Assembly (NCBI GenBank): GCA_963850765.1
Contig: CAWKMN010000009.1
Location: forward strand, 558,001-622,000
Reading direction: 5' to 3'
DNA length: 64,000 bases
Source: CAWKMN01 sp963850765
GTDB lineage: Bacteria > Chloroflexota > Anaerolineae > Aggregatilineales > Aggregatilineaceae
Position 1 is the first letter of the stretch. Each line of letters starts with the position of its first letter. Positions 51,996 through 60,691 of the stretch are shown in pieces. The position numbers were made by a program, and so were the translations under genes. The notes below the pieces were generated by a model. The model ran no database searches. It was not told the origin of the DNA and saw only the letters and a program-made list of their open reading frames with translations.

Positions 51996-54088
51996 CTACG
52001 TCTCGTCGGTGCTATCGCCGGCGACCATACACACCGTATGGTGCGTGCGGAACAGGCTGTAAAGATGCGGCTGGCCGGGTACGGACTTGAGCACGTTCTC
52101 CGACTGCATAATCGAGATCCACAGGTCGAGATCGTGATCGTCCAGGCCGGTCTGCTCTTGCAGCGCCTCGCGCGTGATCGGCTGGCGGCTCTCGTACAGG
52201 TTGAGCAGCGCCCGGATAAAGGCGTTGCGATTGTTCAGCGCGTCCTGCACCTGCGGCGACTGCTCGACCAGCGAGATCCCCTTGGTGGTGAACTCGCTCT
52301 GCGGGTTTTCGTATTCTTCGACCAGCACCGAGCCGTCTTCCAGCATCTCCTCAACGGCCTGCTGGAACGTCGTGCCAGGGTCGAACGGACGCAGGCGGCG
52401 GTGCAGGCTCCCCAGCGGGCACCACGCAAAGCCCCGGAAGGACGTGAACTGCTCCACGCTGACGATGATCCGCCGCACCATGTCGTCCACGTCTTCCTGG
52501 GTGACGCCGGGAAGGGGCGGCACGCTGAGCGGCACGCCTTCGTCGGCCAGCTTGATCACCGGCACGAGGTCTTCGGGGTTGTGGCGGTGCGGGACAAGTT
52601 CGCGCGTCAGGATGCCTTCGCGCACCAGCGTATCGACCCATTCCGAGCGCCATGTATCCGATGGTGTTGAGGCTCGGCCCCAGCAGCCCGTGATCCATGC
52701 CGATGCCTTTGAGCAGGAAGCCGTAGTTGACGTATTCCCAGCCGCGCACGTGCAGCGTATTGGCGACGCGGTGCACGATCCGGTCGCGGATCAGGCGCGT
52801 TTTCTGCACGATGGGGTTGGATGGGTTCAGCGTCACAGCGTCCGAGTTCGGAATCGAGGACCAGCATGCCGCGCCCGGCCGCCTGGTTGATCAGCGTGTC
52901 GGCGCGATCCGAGTCCGGCACGGCGCGCGTGGCGATCAACTGCCGGACCAGCCGTTCGAGCGCCACAGCGGGCGCTTCGGCTTCTTTCAGCAGGATGTCC
53001 AGCTGCAAAATGAGCGTGGACCACTGCGACGGCCGGAATTCGGGTTCTTCGTCCAGGGCCTCTGGCGAGGCGGCGGCGCTGGCCGCGATCACGTCGATGT
53101 GGCGCTTCAGGCGCAAAAGTCTTCGACATATTCGACTTCGAGCGCGGGGTTGGATTCGACCGTGCGGCTGGTGCTGCCGCGCACGCCCCACACGATCACC
53201 TGCTTGTTGCGCGTCCGAACGGCGCTGAAGACCTCGTTAAAGTCGCGGTCGCCGCTGGCGATGATAAACACGTCGGCGCTGTCGGTGTGGGCGCTGTCGT
53301 CCAGCACTTCTTTGGCGATGCGCATATCGGCGCTGTTTTTGCCGGGCAGGCTGAAGACCGGGTCGATGCTGGCCCGCGCCAGCCGGCTCGGCACCTCGTC
53401 GGATACTTCGCGCCCGGTGTGATCGGTCAGCGGGCCCAGGCTGCCGCGCTGGCCCCAGGGCGCATAGGCCGCCATGTGGACAACCTGCCCGTGTTTCTGC
53501 GCCTGCCGGATCATGCCGCTGATCAGCCCGTCGATGTCCAGGATATAGCCCTGCTCGCTGAGGCTGATCGAGATATTCTCGAAATCGATGTAGAGCGCGA
53601 CCGCTTTACTGGGGATGCCCAGGATGCCTTCGAGCGGCTGGAAGATGACATTGTGCAGGTCGGCGGGCGGCTCGTCGGCCCAGATGCGCACGCGCGCCCG
53701 GTCGGTCGTCTGGACGCGATGCACCAGCGTCGAAATATCCAGGCGCGAGGTCGCGACGATCAGCTCGTCCACCGATTGGTCTTCGAACGAGAAATAGTGC
53801 ATCAGCAGCGCGTCGGCCACGACTTTGCGATCCGGCACGTTGAACAGGTCGTAGCCTTCACCGGCAAAGACCTGCTGCACGCCTACTCCCGCGCTGGTGC
53901 TGGGGCGGCGGTAGCGGTTCCAGTCCGCGACGGCGATCGCCACAAGCTGCGGATGGACTGCCCAGGCCAGCCGCCAGCGCCGCGCTGTTGAGCAGCGTCC
54001 GCGCTACCGCCTGAAGATCCTGGGCAACGCCCCGCGATTCCAGACGTTGGAGTAAATCATCTACGTCAACGATCAAATAAGCAGTCAT
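51996..54088 (-). CDS. Tandem NYN-domain (PIN-like nuclease) protein, interrupted by four indels
   Basis: Restoring frame near 53963, 53112, 52838 and 52645 gives one protein of about 695 residues from ATG 54088. N-terminal NYN-like domain: TAYLIVDVDDLLQRLESRGV ... AVHPQLVAIAVADWNRYRRP ... KVVADALLMHYFSFEDQSVD. Second NYN domain: AVALYIDFENISISLSEQGY with the metal-binding Asp, SLPGKNSADMRIAKEVLDDS and DVFIIASGDRDFNEVFSAVR, as in LabA/YacP-like nucleases. The C-terminal third is all helical and winged-helix-like (TLNPSNPIVQKTRLIRDRIV, PITREALQEQTGLDDHDLDL). RNA cleavage or binding is the expected activity. Each domain keeps its acidic residues. Confidence 0.85.
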
Positions 54089-54115
54089 GAGAGCGCTCTC
54101 TACACCCGTAAACAC

Positions 54116-54520
54116 CTTAGCTCACCATGAGCAAAGGGAAACGCAGGAGGAGATAGCAGGCCACTGCGAAAACGGGGGAGCGATGCGACGATCGGCGGTA
54201 GTAAACGCTATATTGGCAGTGATAAATCCCAATTAACCGGCTTCGTCCCTAAAATATTTGTAGGCGAAAGCTTCAAAAAATCTTGTCGCTGATGTCGACT
54301 TTACCGGCGCTGCCTGCTATCAACCCATTTTCATTGTATCAAGCCCTGAGCCTTTAGCCAAGTCGTTTTTATCGGAATTTACAAGTCTCGCACAGGTGTT
54401 TGGTCTTCTACTACTAGTCGCGTTACAATATTGAACCAGGAGCGAGCAGTTGATTGTTCACAGGGATTGGTTATTGGTTGTTGGTTTTGAGACGTGAATT
54501 TTGAGAGCGTGTGTTTCGAA
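54116..54520. other. Gene-free AT-rich intergenic stretch
   Basis: Between the NYN gene start and the repeat block. Contains no repeat module until a ggttattggttgttggtttt word run near 54470. A palindrome agagcgctct sits at 54091-54100, just before the NYN start. I see no coding potential. Confidence 0.5.
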
Positions 54521-54524
54521 TAAT

Positions 54525-54765
54525 TTACCCCTATCCCCGTCCGACCTTCGGTCGGCACCCCTTATCCCCGCACGCGGAGAGGGATTTAGGGAGGGGTCAA
54601 CTACGCGATATATCCGGCTTCATTTCTTAGTGCGTGTTATGCACTTTTGGCCCCTATCCCGGCGAGCAAGCTCGCTTGCCCTTTCCCCACAAGTGGAGAA
54701 AGGGGAGTGCCAGAAGTCCCTCTCCACCCGGTGGGGAGGGATTTAGGGAGGGGCTATTTCCCAGC
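54525..54765. repeat. Family A variant repeats, two in tandem
   Basis: ttacccctatccccgtccga / cttcggtcggcacccctta ... ggagagggatttagggaggg (54528-54598) and cccctatcccggcgagcaag / ccctttccccacaagtggag ... agaaagggg with ggtggggagggatttaggga (54650-54755). Confidence 0.8.
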
Positions 54766-54864
54766 GAAAGCCGTTCCATAACGTCACCTGATTTTCTATA
54801 GGATGAGGCATCACATACCGCCCGAATCATTGATCGCTGAGCAAGTCGTTTAAAAGGGGAACCC

Positions 54865-56187
54865 TTGACCAACCCGACGCCGCCTTCACTTACCAGCCCG
54901 CCGTGGAGCACCGCCAGCAAGCGCCTGATCGCGTTGGGCGCGATCCTGGCGCTGTACCTGTTTCTGCGCCGCGTGGATCAATCCGTCTTTCTGACGATTG
55001 CGGTGACGTTCATCCTGTCCTATATGCTGTCGCCCGTCGTGACCTTCTTCGAGCGCCGCATGAGCGGGATCCAGAGTTATGGCACGCGCCGTTCGCTCAG
55101 CGTGCTGCTGACCTGGCTGCTGGTGATCGGCGGGATCGCAGTGTTTATCGCGCTGGTGGTCCCGGTGATCTTTGTCCAACTGCGCGCCTTTGCCGAAGAC
55201 CTGCCCGATCTGCTCCAGAACACCGAGGCGGATATCAAGGAGGCGTTGGACAAACGCTTCCGGGTGGGGGAATACACCATCAACCCATGGGATGAGCTTC
55301 AGCAGCTCATCGCGCCACCCAGCGCAGATGGCCAAGAAACGACGCTGACGCAAACGCTGCAAGACGCCGTGCTGCGACTGAGCAACCCCGCGCTGGATAT
55401 TCTGGGCGGCGTGTTATCGGCGTTGCTCGACCTGTTTTTTATTCTGGTCATGTTGTTTTACCTGATGCGTGATGGGCCGATCTTCGCAGCGGGCGTAGTC
55501 AATGCGGTGCCTGAAAGTTACCAGGGTGATGTCCGGCTGCTGCTGCACGAACTCGGCCTGATCTGGAATGCCTATTTGCGCGGGCAGATCATCCTGTGTC
55601 TTGCGATCGCCGCCGTGGTGTTTACGGCCGCGCTGATCCTGGGGCTGCCCCAGCCGATCCTGCTGGGGATCGTGGCCGGGTTCCTGGAGTTTATCCCTAA
55701 CCTGGGGCCGGCGCTGGCCCTGATCCCGGCTGTTATGTTCTCCCTGACCGCCGACAGCGCAACCATTCCCAGTTTGCAGGCCGGGCCGTTGTACGCGCTG
55801 GTGGTTATCCTGACGTACACGAGCATTCAGCAGTTGGAAGCGATGTTCCTGGTGCCGCGCGTCCTGGGCCGCAGCCTGGACCTGCACCCGTTCGTGATCC
55901 TGGTGGCGATCCTGATCGGGGCGAACGTGGCCGGGATCGTGGGCGTGGTTCTGGCCGCCCCAAGCGTGGCCACGATCCGCCTGCTGGCGCGCTACCTGCG
56001 CAGCAAACTGCTGGATGAGGAGGTCTTTACGATCGAGCCGGCCTATGTGCGGCAGCGCGGTATGATTTTCCGGTTGATTTATTTCTTTTTGGGCCATCGT
56101 TTCCCGGTTGCGCCCCAGGCAGATCGGCTTATCGAGCCGCGTCGCGAGGTGGTCGAATCCGCTGACGCCGCCAGCCGGGCATCCTAA
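54865..56187 (+). CDS. AI-2E family transporter (PerM/TqsA-like)
   Basis: A 440-residue polytopic membrane protein from TTG 54865 (AAGGGG upstream). Seven or eight helices: LIALGAILALYLFLRRVDQS, VFLTIAVTFILSYMLSPVVT, LSVLLTWLLVIGGIAVFIAL, a soluble central loop with LPDLLQNTEADIKEALDKRF, LDLFFILVMLFYLMRDGP, LGLPQPILLGIVAGFLEFIP NLGPALALIPA (the conserved FIPnlGP motif), and VILVAILIGANVAGIVGVVL AAPS. Members export autoinducer-2 or act as ion or solute exporters; the actual substrate is unknown. Promoter region not resolved. Confidence 0.92.
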   Translation: MTNPTPPSLTSPPWSTASKRLIALGAILALYLFLRRVDQSVFLTIAVTFILSYMLSPVVTFFERRMSGIQSYGTRRSLSVLLTWLLVIGGIAVFIALVVPVIFVQLRAFAEDLPDLLQNTEADIKEALDKRFRVGEYTINPWDELQQLIAPPSADGQETTLTQTLQDAVLRLSNPALDILGGVLSALLDLFFILVMLFYLMRDGPIFAAGVVNAVPESYQGDVRLLLHELGLIWNAYLRGQIILCLAIAAVVFTAALILGLPQPILLGIVAGFLEFIPNLGPALALIPAVMFSLTADSATIPSLQAGPLYALVVILTYTSIQQLEAMFLVPRVLGRSLDLHPFVILVAILIGANVAGIVGVVLAAPSVATIRLLARYLRSKLLDEEVFTIEPAYVRQRGMIFRLIYFFLGHRFPVAPQADRLIEPRREVVESADAASRAS

Positions 56188-56236
56188 ACTGGCGTTATAA
56201 TTGGAGCAACGACGGCTAACGAGAGGGAATAACATC

Positions 56237-57199
56237 GTGGAAAGCCTACCATCTCCAACGCTTACCCGTGCCGATCTGACCATCCGTCCCGCTCGCCGGG
56301 AAGACCGCGCCGCGCTGGAAGCGATCGCGAGTCAGATATGGGACGGCGAAGATTACCTGCCGGACGTGCTGGACGACTGGTTCAACGATCCCTACCATGG
56401 GTTTTACGTCGCGGCGCTGCGCGATCAGGTGATCGGCGCGGCGAAAATCACCCGGTTTGCGGATGACGAGTGGTGGCTCGAAGGGCTGCGCGTCGATCCG
56501 GCTTATCAGAGGCAGGGCCTTGCCCGGATCCTGCATCACTTTGCGCTGAATCAGGTCCGGCAGATGGGCAGCGGCGTCGTCCGTTTTTCCACCGCTTCAA
56601 CCAACGAGGCCGTCAAGCGGCTGGCGAAAGAAACCGGCTTCGACCACGTCGCGGCGTATCTGCCCTACGGCGTGGATGCGCTGGATGAGCCCGTCCAATC
56701 GGCGGGGCCGCTGAATCCCGACGACGCGCCGCGCGTGCAGGCGTGGCTGGATCAATCCGCCTATGTCGCGGCGGCCCAGCACAGCTATGAAGTGGACTGG
56801 GTCTTCTACCGGCTGACCGCCGGACGGCTCGCCAATCTGCTGGCCGCCGGACAGGTCTATGGCTGGTCCCCAGACAATCATCACGATCCACTGAGCGGCG
56901 TGCTGATCCTGAGCCCGGCTGATCAAACGCGCTGGCCGGACGATCCCACGCTGCGAGTCGCCCTGCTGGACGCGGCCGATCGCGTCGGTGCAGCGCGCGA
57001 TGTGCGGCGGCTGGCGGCGCAGTTGGGCCGGGTGCGCGTGCGGACCCGCGTGCTCAACCGTCCCGAGTGGGTGGCGGCGTTGGATCAGGCTGGCTACTTC
57101 CGCGAGTGGGATGCTGAAATCTGGTTATATGCGCGTGATATCCGCCTGACCGAACACGCCGACGTTCGGACCGAGGTGGTACCGCCGGCGGAGAATTAG
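56237..57199 (+). CDS. GNAT-family N-acetyltransferase
   Basis: About 320 residues from GTG 56237, which follows GAGAGGGAA. The GNAT domain is the first 150 residues: LTIRPARREDRAALEAIASQ, FYVAALRDQVIGAAKITRFA, EWWLEGLRVDPAYQRQGLAR (acetyl-CoA binding motif A, Q-R-Q-G-L-A) and VRFSTASTNEAVKRLAKETG. The C-terminal half (LNPDDAPRVQAWLDQSAYVA ... RVRVRTRVLNRPEWVAALDQ) looks like a second, degenerate GNAT-like half, giving the length of a double-domain enzyme. Substrate unknown. It starts 50 bases after the transporter and may be co-transcribed. Confidence 0.9.
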   Translation: MESLPSPTLTRADLTIRPARREDRAALEAIASQIWDGEDYLPDVLDDWFNDPYHGFYVAALRDQVIGAAKITRFADDEWWLEGLRVDPAYQRQGLARILHHFALNQVRQMGSGVVRFSTASTNEAVKRLAKETGFDHVAAYLPYGVDALDEPVQSAGPLNPDDAPRVQAWLDQSAYVAAAQHSYEVDWVFYRLTAGRLANLLAAGQVYGWSPDNHHDPLSGVLILSPADQTRWPDDPTLRVALLDAADRVGAARDVRRLAAQLGRVRVRTRVLNRPEWVAALDQAGYFREWDAEIWLYARDIRLTEHADVRTEVVPPAEN

Positions 57200-57249
57200 A
57201 CAACTGATTTTTGAGTGCTTCACTTCATAAGATGGTCAGGGCAACTTGA

Positions 57250-57292
57250 TTTTGTGGGGGCGTATCACAATACGCCCCTACGCTTATTTCCA
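57250..57292. repeat. 'gggggcgtatcacaatacgcccctac' hairpin
   Basis: Palindromic hairpin repeat in the short gap between the GNAT and the small hypothetical gene; same family as 11340-11372. Confidence 0.75.
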
Positions 57293-57319
57293 CCCCTGGT
57301 GATATGTAAGGAGGGGTTC

Positions 57320-57634
57320 ATGAGCGACCATTACGAGCGGTGGGCGCGGCGATCGCGCCGGCCTCGGCCCCCGGAGACTCTGAGCACCGGCAAGATCGAG
57401 ACCGGCTATCGGCTGTTCTGGACAAAGCTGGTGCTGACCTGGGATGCGCCCCGCCGTGCCACGATCGCGGCGCGCGTGGCGGCGCTGATCGGCGCACCCG
57501 ACTTTGAGCCGAACGCGCTGGAACGGCGGTTCCGCGTGGAGGATCTGGACGATCAGGCGCACAGCGGGGCCAGCTTGCAGGCGTTGGTCGACGTGCTGCG
57601 GGCGGTGGAGGAAGAGGAGAGCGAGGAGTCGTGA
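57320..57634 (+). CDS. Small hypothetical protein
   Basis: About 104 residues from ATG 57320, preceded by AAGGAGGGG. Arg-rich N-terminus (HYERWARRSRRPRPPETL), then WTKLVLTWDAPRRATIAARV and an acidic C-terminal helix (LVDVLRAVEEEESEES). No recognised domain. A strong ribosome binding site and codon choice like its neighbours argue for a real gene. Confidence 0.6.
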   Translation: MSDHYERWARRSRRPRPPETLSTGKIETGYRLFWTKLVLTWDAPRRATIAARVAALIGAPDFEPNALERRFRVEDLDDQAHSGASLQALVDVLRAVEEEESEES

Positions 57635-57639
57635 GTTTA

Positions 57640-57835
57640 CCTCACCCCCCGTCCCCCTCTCCACGCGCGGAGAGGGGGAGTCGGTGGCGAGCGCGGCCAT
57701 TCTTGTAGGGGCGGGTTCACAAACCCGCCCAAACGATCCGTAGGGTCGCCGTAACGAATTAGCCTCGACCCTGGCCTCTCTCCACGATGTGGAGAGGGGA
57801 AAAGGGGCGGGGGTTAAGGGGTGAGGCCATACTCA
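57640..57835. repeat. Family A repeat, 'gcgggttcacaaacccgccc' hairpin and short word
   Basis: cctcaccccccgtccccctc / cgcgcggagagggg, ggggcgggttcacaaacccg, then ctggcctctctccacgatgt / ggagagggg ... ggggtgaggcc, filling the gap before the next gene. Confidence 0.75.
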
Positions 57836-57964
57836 CGACTCACAACCCGATCGTAGATCAACCGTCAGGGAAGCATCGCTTTTCCGTGTGCTGGGCGTGT
57901 ATTGCCGGGTGGGCGAGTCTGCTAGACTTGAACTATGCACATGTGGGAGTTTCTGGGAGGGAAC

Positions 57965-58891
57965 ATGATGTCGTACCGGATCGGCCGCCTTCTGACGGCT
58001 GGACTAATCACACTGATGCTGATCATGGCCGTGCTGCCGTCGAATGCCCTGGCCGGGGGATCGATGGGCGCGCGCCAGATGTTGATTTTCTACTACGATC
58101 TGATCAATACGCGCGATTACGCGAACGCCTATGCCCGGTGGGTGAATCCGCCGCAGACCTACGCGCAGTTCGTCGCAGGCTACGCGGATACGGCGACCAT
58201 CACCACCTATTTCGGCGGCTTCCAGTCGTTCGGCACTGGCCGGATCGATGGCCGCGTCGCCGGTATCCTGGTCGGCACGCATTGGGACGGCACGCAGACC
58301 GCCTACAGCGGCTGTTATGATATGCGCTACAACGACGACGCCACGGGTATCGGACAGTGGTCGATCCTAGGCGGGAATTTCACGCCCATGGCGTATGTGC
58401 CGATCTCCGGCGCGCGCGATGACGGTGGGATCGGCGCGCTGCTCGGCAGTATCAACTGCCTGCCGCGCTATAACCCGGACGGCTCGTATGTGGCCGTGCA
58501 GTACATGCTGTCGGATTATGTGGATGCGGTGAACCGGGGCGACTGGGCGCGGGCGTATGCCTTCTGGGACGTGCAGAGTCCTATCCGCCAGACCTACGAG
58601 CAGTTTGTCAACGGTTGGACGACGACTGTCGAGACGGTGCTGTTCTATGGGAATTACCAGTTCAGCGGCACGACGCGCGCCGCGGAAGTCGGGCGAATCC
58701 CGGTGGTGATGATGGGCTACCACACCGATGGCAGTCTCGCCGCCTATCAGGGCTGCATCGGCATGTATTTTGATCCCGGAACGATGCCGTCGCAGTGGCG
58801 CATCTGGAATGCGTATCTCGCCCCGATGGTACTCGTCACCACGCCGACCGATGCGCAGATCGCCGGCGCGCTGAACGCGGCGTGTTATTAG
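57965..58891 (+). CDS. Secreted protein with a duplicated domain
   Basis: About 308 residues. Signal peptide TAGLITLMLIMAVLPSNALA ends near residue 30. The mature part consists of two similar halves: LIFYYDLINTRDYANAYARW ... TYAQFVAGYADTATITTYFG ... GTHWDGTQTAYSGCYDMRYN, and YMLSDYVDAVNRGDWARAYA ... TYEQFVNGWTTTVETVLFYG ... GYHTDGSLAAYQGCIGMYFD. Each resembles an NTF2/SnoaL-like or DUF-type pocket and keeps a Cys (SGCYD, QGCIG). Function unknown; an extracellular or periplasmic ligand-binding role is inferred. The ATG at 57965 (or 57968) follows GGGAGGGAAC. Confidence 0.8.
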   Translation: MMSYRIGRLLTAGLITLMLIMAVLPSNALAGGSMGARQMLIFYYDLINTRDYANAYARWVNPPQTYAQFVAGYADTATITTYFGGFQSFGTGRIDGRVAGILVGTHWDGTQTAYSGCYDMRYNDDATGIGQWSILGGNFTPMAYVPISGARDDGGIGALLGSINCLPRYNPDGSYVAVQYMLSDYVDAVNRGDWARAYAFWDVQSPIRQTYEQFVNGWTTTVETVLFYGNYQFSGTTRAAEVGRIPVVMMGYHTDGSLAAYQGCIGMYFDPGTMPSQWRIWNAYLAPMVLVTTPTDAQIAGALNAACY

Positions 58892-58919
58892 GCCCTTATG
58901 CTAGTTGATGTTTTTCGGC

Positions 58920-59145
58920 TGGCCTCACCCCCCGGCCCCCTCTCCGGCCCAGCCAGAGAGGGGGAGAATCAGGGCGGCCAGTCCCCCTCTCTAACTCGGT
59001 TGGAGAGGGGGATGCCGACCGAAGGTCGGACGGGGGTGAGGCCAGGATCTAGCATAAGGCCCTATTAGCAAAATACATCCCTCAACAACCGGTAGGGGCG
59101 GGCTAACAAGCCCGCCCTGGGGGACCCGCCGGGTCGCCTCTACAT
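58920..59145. repeat. Family A repeat pair and 'gcgggctaacaagcccgccc' hairpin
   Basis: cctcaccccccggccccctc / cggcccagccagagagggg, ccccctctctaactcggttg / gagaggggg with ccgaccgaaggtcggac, ggggtgaggcc (58922-59043), then ggggcgggctaacaagcccg and gacccgccgggtcgcc. Confidence 0.8.
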
Positions 59146-59214
59146 CTTCCAACGCGCCTGGATGTCCGCTACAATCTGCCACACCTTCGATTGAGCATCT
59201 CAGGAGCGCGCCCT

Positions 59215-60012
59215 ATGCCATCCATCGCCTTTGATCGCGCCGCCGATTATTACGACGAAACGCGAGGATTTCCACCGGGCGAAGAAGGTCACATCGCCGC
59301 GCTGTACGGCCGAGCCGGCAACCTGACCGCGAGCAGCCGCGTGCTGGAGGTCGGAGTCGGCACCGGGCGGATCGCGCTGCCGTTAGCGGCCCATGTGCGC
59401 GCTGTGGTTGGGATCGATCTCTCCCATGCCATGCTCAACCGCCTGCATGCCAAACAGCGCGGCGAGCCGGTATATATCGCGGTGGGGGATGCGACGCGGC
59501 TGCCGCTGCCGTCCTGCTCGGTGGATGCAGTGGCAGCGGCCCACGTCTTTCACCTGATTCCGGACTGGTCGGCGGCGCTGCGCGAGGTTGCGCGCGTGCT
59601 CCGACCGGGCGGTGTGCTTCTCGACGGTGGGAACGACAGCGGCCCCCTTGATAAGGATGATGCGCTCCTGTGGGATGCCTGGGACGCTGTCGCCGGAAGC
59701 TACACGAAGCGAACCGTGGGTGTACAGCGCGAGGAGCTTGATACGTTTCTGCCCGACTCCGGTTGGCAGAAGGTGGGCGAAACGCAGGTGCATCGTTATA
59801 TCATACGGCACGCGCCGCAGATCTTTCTGGACCGGCTGGAGCGGCGTGTCTGGTCGAGCCTGTGGAGCGTGCCGGACGAGGTGATCGCGCAGGGAATCGC
59901 CGCCGTGCGGAAGACCATGCGCCAGCACGCCATCGATCCGCAGCAGGTGATCGAGGTTGAAACAGGTTTTCACGTGACGGCGTATGCACCGCCGGAAGAC
60001 GCCGAGGGTTAG
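59215..60012 (+). CDS. Class I SAM-dependent methyltransferase
   Basis: About 265 residues from ATG 59215 (CAGGAG upstream). FDRAADYYDETRGFPPGEEG, motif I SRVLEVGVGTGRIALPLAAH, motif II AVVGIDLSHAMLNRLHAKQR, motif III YIAVGDATRLPLPSCSVDAV and the loop EVARVLRPGGVLLDGG follow the UbiE/small-molecule methyltransferase order. The C-terminal 100 residues are helical. The substrate is unknown; it is not part of a visible pathway here. Confidence 0.92.
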   Translation: MPSIAFDRAADYYDETRGFPPGEEGHIAALYGRAGNLTASSRVLEVGVGTGRIALPLAAHVRAVVGIDLSHAMLNRLHAKQRGEPVYIAVGDATRLPLPSCSVDAVAAAHVFHLIPDWSAALREVARVLRPGGVLLDGGNDSGPLDKDDALLWDAWDAVAGSYTKRTVGVQREELDTFLPDSGWQKVGETQVHRYIIRHAPQIFLDRLERRVWSSLWSVPDEVIAQGIAAVRKTMRQHAIDPQQVIEVETGFHVTAYAPPEDAEG

Positions 60013-60165
60013 AAACTGCAGCGGAAATGATCGATGCAGGAAAGGCCTGCAAGTCCGCTGAAGGGAGCACACTGTGTTTGCAGTCCCCTACCAATCGACG
60101 TTATCCGTATTAATAACCGGAACTGCATTTAACGTCCGGCTCCAGAATCCAGGCGGTCATTAAGC

Positions 60166-60191
60166 AAAAATTTCGCCCGGTGGACGAAATT
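60166..60191 (-). terminator. Intrinsic terminator of the 60223-60618 gene
   Basis: Minus strand stem AATTTCG (60191-60185) / CGAAATT (60175-60169), followed by TTTTT (60170-60166 complement). Confidence 0.7.
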
Positions 60192-60222
60192 CCTGTGAGC
60201 GGCGGCGGATGTGGTGCGGCCG

Positions 60223-60618
60223 CTATTTCGCGTTCACGTAGGCTGAGAACGCCTGGCGGAACTCATCGCCAAGCTGCGCCTCATAGACCATCACCAGCAG
60301 GCGCGCCATCTCCATCTCGGACTGCTCGCGCACGAATTCCTCGCGGGTAGCCTGATCCCACGCCTCCCAGATCTCGCGGAAGCTGGGACGGTCATACAGC
60401 GGCCCCAGGATGTCCTCTGTCACCTGCGCTTCGAGCATTTCCAGCTCGCCGCCCTGCATGCTGCGCTTGATCTTCAGATACGCCGGGACAAACACATCGT
60501 GCGTCAGGGGACCAAGCTCGGCCAGCTCGTAGCCGAGATCGTAGACAAAGGTGCGGAAGTCGTCCCCCTCCCACAGCGCGTCCAGCACCACGCTGGCCGC
60601 TTTACAATACACACACAT
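60223..60618 (-). CDS. Hypothetical protein, helical, next to the macro/TIR-like gene
   Basis: A 131-residue soluble protein starting MCVYCKAASVVLDALWEGDD, with an N-terminal CxxC pair and an all-helical remainder (VFVPAYLKIKRSMQGGELEM, TREEFVREQSEMEMARLLVM). GGGGAG precedes the ATG. I recognise no family. It is 74 bases downstream of the macro-like/TIR-like gene on the same strand and has its own terminator, so it is likely co-transcribed with that gene and could be its partner. Confidence 0.6.
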   Translation of the reverse strand: MCVYCKAASVVLDALWEGDDFRTFVYDLGYELAELGPLTHDVFVPAYLKIKRSMQGGELEMLEAQVTEDILGPLYDRPSFREIWEAWDQATREEFVREQSEMEMARLLVMVYEAQLGDEFRQAFSAYVNAK

Positions 60619-60691
60619 AGCGGTGCTCCCCTGGTGAAGCTCACATCAAGCCCCATCATTATAGGTCGAAAACATTCCCCGCGAAACGTTC

